A DNA stretch of 13,147 nt from Desulfobacula sp. GTDB taxonomy: Bacteria > Desulfobacterota > Desulfobacteria > Desulfobacterales > Desulfobacteraceae. The stretch is from the NCBI GenBank assembly GCA_029940235.1, contig JAOZRI010000035.1, positions 1 to 13,147 on the forward strand, written 5' to 3'. The notes under the pieces are model-generated. The model was not told where the DNA came from. It did no database searches and saw nothing but the letters and a program-made list of their open reading frames with translations. A program made the translations under genes and the position numbers. This document shows positions 1-5,824 of the stretch, in pieces. How positions within the stretch are numbered: the first letter of the stretch is position 1; the number at the start of each line of letters is the position of its first letter.

Positions 1-2245
1 TATAACCTTCAAACTCTTTGTCAATTTTCAGGGCCTGTTTTAAATATTTTTTGGCAAGTTGTTTTTTTTCAAGTTTAGCATAGGTACGGCCAAGGTGGAA
101 ATTGACAATAGCATTATCAGACAGCTTTTTTAGAGAGTCTGTAAATTCAGATTCAGCATTTTGATATAATCCCTTTTGATAGTATATAAGTCCAAGCGTA
201 TCTGCAATGGCAGGATCTTCAGGAAAGCTCTCCTTGGCTTTTCGAGCAAGCTCTAAAGCCTTGTCAATCTCATTTGTACGAACTGCAAGATGGTAGGCCA
301 GGTTATTGGCTGCCGGAACATAGTCTGGTTTTATCTCTAAAGCTTTCTGATAATGATCAGCAGCTTTATCGTATTGTTTTTCACTGTCATAAATTGTTCC
401 AAGCATCATATGGGCAAATGCATTGTCTGGATTTATTTTTAAGATGGAGTGGTATTGTTCTATTGCTTTGTCTTTTTCGCTATTTGAGAGATAGATTTTT
501 GCAAGGGCATTATATGGGCTTATAAATTCCGGGTTGGCTTCCATGGCTTTTAAGAAAAATTGTTTTGCCTGTGCAATGTTTTTTTGCTGCAGGAAAATCT
601 GTGCCTGGGTATTATAAATAATAGCTTTTGCAGCACTGTTTTCTTCAACAATATTTAACTGGTTATTGCAGGCATCATGTGCCTTGTTAAATTCCTTTTT
701 AATAACATGGATACGAACAATTTGCAGAAATACATCTAAATTTTTGCTGTTTTTTTCATAGGCTTTTAAGAAATATTTATGGGCTGCATCATATTTTTGC
801 TGGCCAGCTTTTAAAAGTCCAATTCTATAGTAGGCAAGGGGATTTTTGGGTGCAAGTTCAATAAGTTTTAAAAAATCTTTTTCAGCCTCATTATATTTTT
901 TTTGAGCCATTAAAGCGCTTGCTTTGACCAGTATGGCATTATAGTTGTTGGCTGAGAGCTTAAGAGCTTCCACTGCTTCCATGCGGGCATCATCATATGA
1001 TCTTTGTGTGAGATAGAGATTTGCAAGCAAAAGCTTTGCCTTTAAAAATCTGGGATTTAATTCAATGGATTTTAAGATAGATGTTTTTGCCTGATCAAGT
1101 TGATTTTTACCAACATTATATAGTCCTTTTAAATAATGAATCTTAAATGATTTTGGCTCATCTTTTTCCAGGGATTCAAGTATGGGAAAAACCTCATCAA
1201 ACTGTTTATTGGAAAGCAGAATTTCAGCTTTTAGTAACCTGGCTGGGTAATATTGTGGTCTCTCCTCAAGAATATGATTATTTAACATGGTTGCTTTATC
1301 AACATCTTTGTCGTTAAAGTGGAACCGTGCAATTATATTTTTTATGGATAAGTTGTCAGGGTCAGCAGCAGACGCTTTTTGATAGGCATCAAGAGCCTTT
1401 TTTCTGTTTTTTGTCTGCTCATAAAATTTTGCCAGAATCATATATGATTTTGGAACATTATTATTGGTTTTTATTGCGTCAAGATAGGCTTTTTCGGCTT
1501 TATCTAGCTGTTTCTGGCTTAAATAAAAGCTTCCAAGCAGAATATATGCCTGTTCATCTGTTTCATTGTTTTTGACAGCATTTAAAAGCAGTGATTCTGC
1601 TTTTTTGACCATTCTGTTTCTAAGATAAAACCCTGTTAAAAAAGAGTATAGTTTTATATTTTTTTTGTCTATTTCAATGGCTTTTAAAAGAAGGTCTTCA
1701 GCTTCATCAGGTTTATTATCAATGGCTTTGATTCTGGCCAGATTCTGCAATGCAGCAATATTTTTATCATCAATTGATAAAATCTTGTCATAAATCAATG
1801 CAGCCTGGTCATTGGATTTTCTAAATAGTAAGACCTGGGCTTTAATATGCAGAGCTGTTATGTTTTCTGGTTCTTTTTCAAGAATTTTGACTATCTTTTC
1901 CATGGCAGGTTCAATCTGTTTACCAAGAAAGAGAAATTCTGCAAGTTTTAACTGGGCTTTATAGTTGTCAGGTTCCAGCTGAACAACTTTTGAGAACATA
2001 CCAAAGGCGCCTTTTAAATTTCCGAGCTTCACCATGGTTTCAGCCAGTAAATAGTGCGCTTTAGCATATTGAGGATCAATTTTAATGGCATTTTTAAGCT
2101 CAATTTCAGCTTTTTTATACTCTTTTTGTGTGTAGTAATTATCTGCCTTTGTAAAAAAGTCCTCTTTTTTTTCCTGGTCAGACTGGCAGCCGAGAATAAA
2201 GCTTGAAACTGCAAAAATCAAAAATAATTTATAAACTATTTTCAT
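1..2245 (-). CDS. prsT: TPR-repeat lipoprotein, PrsT-like (partial, 3' end off the left edge)
   Basis: Reading the minus strand from the ATG at 2245 gives 748 uninterrupted codons that run off the window. The N-terminus is a lipoprotein signal: MKIVYK, a hydrophobic stretch, then the lipobox ILGC with Cys20, followed by a charged QSDQEKKED region; acidic residues near the Cys suggest outer-membrane sorting. The rest is about twenty consecutive 34-residue TPR units (for example YTQKEYKKAEIELKNAI, ALEIKPDYVPAANNLAYHLA, DTLGLIYYQKGLYQNAE). The opening AEIELKNAIKIDPQYAKAHYLLAE and the closing repeats resemble the PEP-CTERM-system TPR lipoprotein PrsT, which is usually around 900 residues, so perhaps 20-150 residues are missing. 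The presumed role is an outer-membrane-anchored periplasmic scaffold for exopolysaccharide export or protein sorting. A strong GGAGG (2251-2255) lies 5 nt before the ATG. It is divergent from the envelope operon at 2471. TPR lipoprotein is certain; the PrsT name is inference from resemblance. Confidence 0.8.
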   Translation of the reverse strand, partial: MKIVYKLFLIFAVSSFILGCQSDQEKKEDFFTKADNYYTQKEYKKAEIELKNAIKIDPQYAKAHYLLAETMVKLGNLKGAFGMFSKVVQLEPDNYKAQLKLAEFLFLGKQIEPAMEKIVKILEKEPENITALHIKAQVLLFRKSNDQAALIYDKILSIDDKNIAALQNLARIKAIDNKPDEAEDLLLKAIEIDKKNIKLYSFLTGFYLRNRMVKKAESLLLNAVKNNETDEQAYILLGSFYLSQKQLDKAEKAYLDAIKTNNNVPKSYMILAKFYEQTKNRKKALDAYQKASAADPDNLSIKNIIARFHFNDKDVDKATMLNNHILEERPQYYPARLLKAEILLSNKQFDEVFPILESLEKDEPKSFKIHYLKGLYNVGKNQLDQAKTSILKSIELNPRFLKAKLLLANLYLTQRSYDDARMEAVEALKLSANNYNAILVKASALMAQKKYNEAEKDFLKLIELAPKNPLAYYRIGLLKAGQQKYDAAHKYFLKAYEKNSKNLDVFLQIVRIHVIKKEFNKAHDACNNQLNIVEENSAAKAIIYNTQAQIFLQQKNIAQAKQFFLKAMEANPEFISPYNALAKIYLSNSEKDKAIEQYHSILKINPDNAFAHMMLGTIYDSEKQYDKAADHYQKALEIKPDYVPAANNLAYHLAVRTNEIDKALELARKAKESFPEDPAIADTLGLIYYQKGLYQNAESEFTDSLKKLSDNAIVNFHLGRTYAKLEKKQLAKKYLKQALKIDKEFEGY

Positions 2246-2247
2246 TA

Positions 2248-2262
2248 TATCCTCCAAGGATA
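2248..2262 (-). promoter_or_regulatory. Ribosome binding site of the TPR lipoprotein inside a small hairpin
   Basis: The sequence is a perfect inverted repeat, TATCCT-TGG-AGGATA read on the minus strand, with a 6-bp stem and a 3-nt loop. It contains the GGAGG Shine-Dalgarno (2251-2255) of the lipoprotein gene, whose ATG begins at 2245. If it folds in the mRNA it would partly mask the ribosome binding site. The stem is short and AT-containing, so its stability is modest; the regulatory role is inference. Confidence 0.45.
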
Positions 2263-2292
2263 GTAGTTGTTGAAACTTGATATTTGAATTAT

Positions 2293-2385
2293 TTAATCCT
2301 CTGGGTAAAAAAAGCAATACTCCTTATAAGTAAATCTGTCTGTTTTATCAAGGGAATTAATAGCAATTAATTCGCATAAAGCCAT
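2293..2385 (-). CDS. Possible 30-residue small ORF upstream of the TPR lipoprotein gene
   Basis: A short reading frame on the minus strand starts with ATG at 2385 and ends at TAA (2293-2295). It begins MALCELIAINSLDKTD and ends CFFYPED; it is hydrophilic overall, has two cysteines and no signal or membrane segment. AAGGAG at 2397-2402 precedes the ATG by 11 nt, which is slightly long but usable. The ORF ends 47 nt before the lipoprotein start and would be on the same transcript, so it could be a leader peptide or a real small protein. A frame of this size can occur by chance and I recognise no family; coding status rests only on the ribosome binding site, position and overlap with the structured region. 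Confidence 0.3.
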   Translation of the reverse strand: MALCELIAINSLDKTDRFTYKEYCFFYPED

Positions 2386-2407
2386 ATTTTCTTTAACTCC
2401 TTGATAA
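2345..2407. repeat. Nested inverted repeats in the divergent intergenic region
   Basis: Two perfect inverted repeats are nested. The outer arms are TTATCAAGG (2345-2353) and CCTTGATAA (2399-2407), 9 bp each. The inner arms are GAATTAAT (2354-2361) and ATTAATTC (2366-2373), 8 bp with a 4-nt loop, and the left inner arm directly abuts the left outer arm. In minus-strand RNA the outer stem would pair part of the AAGGAG ribosome binding site (2397-2402) of the small ORF and leave its start codon in the loop. In DNA the repeats could instead be operator half-sites between the divergent genes. The repeats are seen directly; their function is inferred. Confidence 0.55.
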
Positions 2408-2470
2408 TTATTTCTTTCTAAGATAAGGTCTGTTACAAGCTATAACTATAAATTCATGTTTAGGGTATAA

Positions 2471-3631
2471 ATGAAATATTTTCCATTAAAAGTTGCAATA
2501 TTGTGTCTGATATTGACACCAGTTTTATATATTGCCACACTCAATCTTTCTCAAAATTATTTGAATGATTACTATTTTCAGAATATTGAGAACACTTTTA
2601 TCGGGGATTCTTCCAACCTTTTAAGCGGCAGGATCTCAATTGAAGAACAGATTGCCAATAATATTGATACCTATCTGAAAAAGGACAAGATGGTTAGATA
2701 TTTTGGTCTTGATGCAAAAATTTTTGTGACCACAAAACAGGGGAAGGTTATCTACCCGATTTTTATTAATGCAGATGTATTTGTGGATACGCTTCGTGAA
2801 AATAATGAATTCCGTCAAATTGCAAAACAAAATTTTGAGATTTTAAACAGCGGTTTAAAAGTGAGCAGTGTTGAAATTAATTTAAATCATGGCACCAGAA
2901 TAGCAAATTTAATTTTGGGTTTTTACCTTTGCATTGCAATATTGACCCTTGTAACCTTTTATAAAAAAGCTGGTTCAAAAGCAAAATATGATGCACAGAT
3001 TAAAAAAGATTTGATTGATAACCTGCAGAAAGATGAACGTATCCAGCAGCAGATTCTTGAAGATATGAAAAAGGAACGTCAGGGTTTATTTGAAAATATT
3101 AAATCTTTAAATGCAAAATACCAAAAAGATAAAAAGAAGTTAAAAATAAATGAAGAAGAGCTGTTTGATGAAATTATTTCCCTTGAGGAACAGCTCAACT
3201 CTTTTATTGAATCAAAGCAGAAAAAAGAGGAAGAGATAAATGAACTTAAATCACAGATTAAAAATTATGAAAGAAGAAAAAGTTCAAAAAATAGAAGAAA
3301 TGAATTTGATTTTATTTTGAGAAGATTTACAGCTTTGTACAAAAATATTCAGGTAAATAGAAGAGCAGTAGCAGGATTGCTGAATCTTAGTGAAGAGCAG
3401 CAGATCAAGGCTGAAGAGTGTATCTTTCTGTTGGATCGTGATCAGGAAAAAGTAACAATAAAAAGAAAAGTATTCTCAGGTAAAAAACATAAAACTGCCT
3501 GCCTTGAAGTGTTGTTTGCCTATAATGGGCGACTCTATTTTAGAAAAAATGAAAATAACAGTATAGAAATATTGATCATTGGCACAAAAAATACACAAAC
3601 AAAGGATATGAAATTCCTTCATAGTTTATAA
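2471..3631 (+). CDS. Two-TM coiled-coil membrane protein with a RelE/ParE-like C-terminal domain (unrecognised family)
   Basis: I do not recognise this 386-residue protein as a named family. Segments in order: short cytoplasmic start and TM1 (about 7-25); a periplasmic domain of about 115 residues (30-143) containing FVTTKQGKVIYP, a sequence style seen in Cache/PAS-like sensor domains; TM2 (about 144-164); a long charged coiled coil (about 172-270), rich in K/E/Q; and a compact C-terminal domain (about 278-386). The last domain has an alpha helix (LSEEQQIKAEECIFLLDRD), then strands LEVLFAYNGRLYF and SIEILIIGTKNTQTKDMKFL. That order and the terminal G-x-K-x-T-Q-x-K-D pattern resemble RelE/ParE/HigB proteins. 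There is no histidine kinase, GGDEF or HAMP motif. A weak AGGG (2462-2465) precedes the ATG. It lies only 13 nt upstream of the AAA-OmpA gene, so the two are likely one operon and may act as partners at the inner membrane. Confidence 0.85.
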   Translation: MKYFPLKVAILCLILTPVLYIATLNLSQNYLNDYYFQNIENTFIGDSSNLLSGRISIEEQIANNIDTYLKKDKMVRYFGLDAKIFVTTKQGKVIYPIFINADVFVDTLRENNEFRQIAKQNFEILNSGLKVSSVEINLNHGTRIANLILGFYLCIAILTLVTFYKKAGSKAKYDAQIKKDLIDNLQKDERIQQQILEDMKKERQGLFENIKSLNAKYQKDKKKLKINEEELFDEIISLEEQLNSFIESKQKKEEEINELKSQIKNYERRKSSKNRRNEFDFILRRFTALYKNIQVNRRAVAGLLNLSEEQQIKAEECIFLLDRDQEKVTIKRKVFSGKKHKTACLEVLFAYNGRLYFRKNENNSIEILIIGTKNTQTKDMKFLHSL

Positions 3632-3644
3632 TCTAAGGTAAAAT

Positions 3645-5465
3645 ATGTACACCTCCTTTTACAATTTGTATGTAAAACCATTCCAGATCAGTTCTGATCC
3701 AAAATTTTTGTGGTTTGGAGAAAAACATAAAGAGGCACTTGCAACATTAAAATATGGTGTCCTTGACAACAAAGGGTTTCTTCTGCTGACAGGAGACGTG
3801 GGAACAGGTAAAACAACGCTTATCAATGCATTGATTGAAAGCCTTAGCGATGATATTATTTATGCCTTTGTACCCGACCCCGGTCTTTCAAAACTTGATT
3901 TTTTTAATTATATCGCCTCCTCTTTTGGTATTACCCAGCAATTTTTAACTAAAGGCTCTTTTCTGGTGGGTTTCCGTAAGTTTTTACTTGATGCCCATGA
4001 AGAGAACAAAAAAGTTTTACTCATAATAGATGAATCACAATTGCTAACCCAGGAGCTGCTTGAAGAGATAAGGCTGCTGTCTAATATTGAAAAGACAGAC
4101 AGTAAATTAATAAATATTTTTTTTGTGGGTCAAAATGAGTTTAATGAGATTGTCAATCAGGAACAAAACAGAGCAGTCCGTCAGAGATTAACACTTAATT
4201 ATAATATTGATCCATTAACTCCAGATGAGACACAAAAATATATAGATCACAGGTTAGAGGTTGCCGGAGCTAAAAAAACTATTTTTGATCAGTCATCTGT
4301 TCAGGAAATATTTATGTATTCAGGTGGTTTTCCAAGAAGAATCAATGTGATTTGTGACCATGCATTATTATCTGGTTATGTTAATGACAGCGACGTTATT
4401 ACTGCACAGATTGTGCAGGAGTGCGCCAAAGAATTAAAAATACCTGCATATGTCCAGAATCGTGATATAAATGGATTTGGAAATTCAAGGTTAAAACCCT
4501 TGTCCCCGGTTCAATCCAGGAATCAATCCAATGTCCAATCAAAACCTGTTGCTTTAAAACCGAGAATAGCTCAAAAGAAAACAAGCAAAACAGGGAATAT
4601 TATAATGTTAATAATTGCAATCTTGTTGTTCTCATTAATTTGTTGGTGGATGCTGTTTCCTGCTGGTTTTCAACTATTTATCTCAAACACTTCCAGTCAA
4701 ATTGACCTGTTTAAGAACAGCTCTTCAAAATCGCCTCCTGGTTTATTCACTGCAGCACAATTATCAGATAAGATTGAGAATATTGGGCAATCAGAAGAGA
4801 TACATAAAACAGATGACCAGCCCCAGGATCAGATGAAGAGTGATACCAGAACGCAACTTGCCATGGATAGTGATCAGATTGACAAGCCACATCAAGGTGA
4901 AGTTGAATCTTATCAGGGTAAGCCTGAATCACTGCAAGGGATAAAAAAAGTACAAAATCCAGAACCCATTGTACAAAATGATTTTGAGCAAGAAGAAAAC
5001 AGTAAAGAGTTATCAGAAGATCTGCCTGGACAATCAGGTGTACCTGTTGCACAAGTTGAATCAACTCAAGATACAAAATATAACCCTCTGGATCACAAGC
5101 TTGTGACAAAAAAAGAGAGTTTACCTCTGCCTGAAAAAGCAATGATTATCAGATTTCAATATAATACCAATGATTTTACCCAGGAGGGGTTAAAAAAAAC
5201 AAAAGAGTTTGCCGATATCATTGCAATGCATCCGGATACAAAAATTTTGATTTCCGGCCACTCTGATTCAAATGGTAATGAGCAATATAATAAAAAATTA
5301 TCAGAGTTCAGAGCAAACATAGTCAGAAGTTTTCTGCTTGGAAGAGGCGTAATGGTCAAACAAATTACAGTAAAAGGTTTTGGCAGCATTAAGCCCATTG
5401 AGAGCAACAGCACGGCCTGGGGAAGAATGATGAACCGCCGTGTAGAAATTGAGGTTGTTAAATAA
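3645..5465 (+). CDS. ExeA/GspA-like AAA ATPase fused to a TM segment and an OmpA-type peptidoglycan-binding domain
   Basis: This 606-residue inner-membrane protein has a cytoplasmic ATPase head and a periplasmic tail. The N-terminus (FYNLYVKPFQISSDPKFLW) is typical of ExeA-like and PEP-CTERM-locus secretion ATPases. Walker A is GDVGTGKTT (50-58, K56), Walker B VLLIIDE (124-130, D129/E130), sensor-1 region FFVGQNE (159-165), arginines in RAVRQRL (176-182), and GGFPRRIN (227-234) as sensor-2-like. A single TM spans about 318-337. A disordered linker rich in Q, S, D and K (345-495) includes a short 7-residue QGxxES periodicity (417-432). The tail (about 500-606) is an OmpA_C domain: GHSDSNG (538-544), LSEFRA (552-557), and GRMMNRRVEIE (593-603), which includes the conserved Asp and Arg that bind diaminopimelate in this family. 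Classic ExeA carries a different peptidoglycan-binding domain at this place. AAGG (3636-3639 region) precedes the ATG. Probable role: ATP-driven assembly or anchoring of an envelope/secretion complex. Confidence 0.9.
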   Translation: MYTSFYNLYVKPFQISSDPKFLWFGEKHKEALATLKYGVLDNKGFLLLTGDVGTGKTTLINALIESLSDDIIYAFVPDPGLSKLDFFNYIASSFGITQQFLTKGSFLVGFRKFLLDAHEENKKVLLIIDESQLLTQELLEEIRLLSNIEKTDSKLINIFFVGQNEFNEIVNQEQNRAVRQRLTLNYNIDPLTPDETQKYIDHRLEVAGAKKTIFDQSSVQEIFMYSGGFPRRINVICDHALLSGYVNDSDVITAQIVQECAKELKIPAYVQNRDINGFGNSRLKPLSPVQSRNQSNVQSKPVALKPRIAQKKTSKTGNIIMLIIAILLFSLICWWMLFPAGFQLFISNTSSQIDLFKNSSSKSPPGLFTAAQLSDKIENIGQSEEIHKTDDQPQDQMKSDTRTQLAMDSDQIDKPHQGEVESYQGKPESLQGIKKVQNPEPIVQNDFEQEENSKELSEDLPGQSGVPVAQVESTQDTKYNPLDHKLVTKKESLPLPEKAMIIRFQYNTNDFTQEGLKKTKEFADIIAMHPDTKILISGHSDSNGNEQYNKKLSEFRANIVRSFLLGRGVMVKQITVKGFGSIKPIESNSTAWGRMMNRRVEIEVVK

Positions 5466-5537
5466 AAATAATTTTGCAAAAATTGTTTTGACTAACCGCC
5501 ATGCAACGGATCTGGTTATCCACCACACAATACTAAA

Positions 5538-5550
5538 GCGGGAAACCCGC
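5538..5550. repeat. Compact GC hairpin, 5-bp stem with 3-nt loop
   Basis: GCGGG-AAA-CCCGC is a perfect inverted repeat, conspicuous in an AT-rich spacer. It directly abuts the terminator stem that begins at 5551, so the two would stack in RNA. It may reinforce termination or 3'-end protection of the upstream envelope operon mRNA; that role is inference. Confidence 0.6.
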
Positions 5551-5604
5551 AAGTTATCAGTTATCAGTATGCTGAACACTGATAACTTTTTCTTGTTTTT
5601 TTGA
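5551..5604 (+). terminator. Rho-independent terminator after the AAA-OmpA gene
   Basis: AAGTTATCAGT (5551-5561) pairs perfectly with ACTGATAACTT (5578-5588). An overlapping second copy, AGTTATCAGT (5559-5568), pairs with the same 3' arm and gives a tighter 9-nt loop. A T-rich tract (CTTTTTCTTGTTTTTTTG) follows at once. The left arm is thus a tandem repeat allowing two alternative hairpins. It lies about 85 nt past the stop codon at 5465 and should end the envelope operon and insulate ileS. Confidence 0.8.
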
Positions 5605-5727
5605 TAGAAACTAAGGAGTAAGGCACTGAAGAATGGCTGAGACTAAAGCATGAAAGAATCAAGGCCGTTAGCTGTTATTTCATATGGATATTACACGTTT
5701 CCTGCCTTTCAAAAAGCTTGTTAATTC

Positions 5728-5756
5728 TTGACTTTTTAATAGTTTAGCATTAAACT
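5728..5756 (+). promoter_or_regulatory. Probable sigma-70-type promoter of the ileS operon
   Basis: TTGACT (5728-5733) matches the -35 consensus at 5 of 6 positions, followed by a 17-bp spacer and TAAACT (5751-5756) as a weaker -10. Transcription would start near 5763, about 60 nt before the ileS ATG chosen at 5825. It is downstream of the terminator, which fits a new transcription unit. Confidence 0.5.
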
Positions 5757-5824
5757 CATCAGCTTAAATTAAAGACAAATAACAATACATAATGATCAGG
5801 AAATTAAAAGTTGGGAAATTAAAT

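Larger units (their letters stand above)
5466..5824. other. Intergenic region between the envelope operon and ileS
   Basis: This 359-bp gap has no convincing gene. From left to right it holds: CTAACCGCC (5492-5500), a near-perfect inverse of GGCCGTTAG at 5663-5671; a compact GC hairpin GCGGG-AAA-CCCGC (5538-5550); the hairpin/T-tract terminator at 5551-5604; ACTAAAGC repeated at 5532-5539 and 5642-5649; and a probable promoter at 5728-5756. Short frames here lack good ribosome binding sites. The stretch is more structured than a plain spacer and could include the remnant of a small mobile or repeat element, but no element can be named. Confidence 0.6.

Noticed and set aside
274..1575. Plus-strand open frames at 274-525 and 1327-1575
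   Set aside because: They are antisense to the continuous TPR frame, which reads through the whole region with regular 34-residue repeats.
1..2245. The TPR repeats as a CRISPR array or DNA tandem repeat
   Set aside because: The periodicity is at protein level (34 residues) with divergent nucleotide sequence, not identical DNA repeats with spacers.
2427..2440. GG-N10-GC spacing upstream of the 2471 gene, suggesting a second sigma-54 promoter
   Set aside because: Apart from the GG and GC pairs, AGGTCT and AAGCT match the -24 and -12 consensus poorly; spacing alone is expected by chance.
4747..5142. 131-codon minus-strand frame opposite the AAA-OmpA linker
   Set aside because: Shadow of the linker's Q/S-rich codons; no ribosome binding site and no domain.
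5301..5579. 92-codon minus-strand frame over the OmpA domain and terminator
   Set aside because: Overlaps the conserved OmpA motifs and the terminator; the N-terminal part is simply read from the hairpin region.
5763..5824. T-box or other tRNA-sensing leader before ileS
   Set aside because: The leader predicted from the promoter is only about 60 nt and has no T-box sequence or antiterminator; T-boxes are mainly a Gram-positive feature.
5792..5824. Upstream ATG at 5792 as the ileS start
   Set aside because: It lacks a ribosome binding site and the 11 extra residues do not fit the IleRS N-terminus, while 5825 does on both counts.
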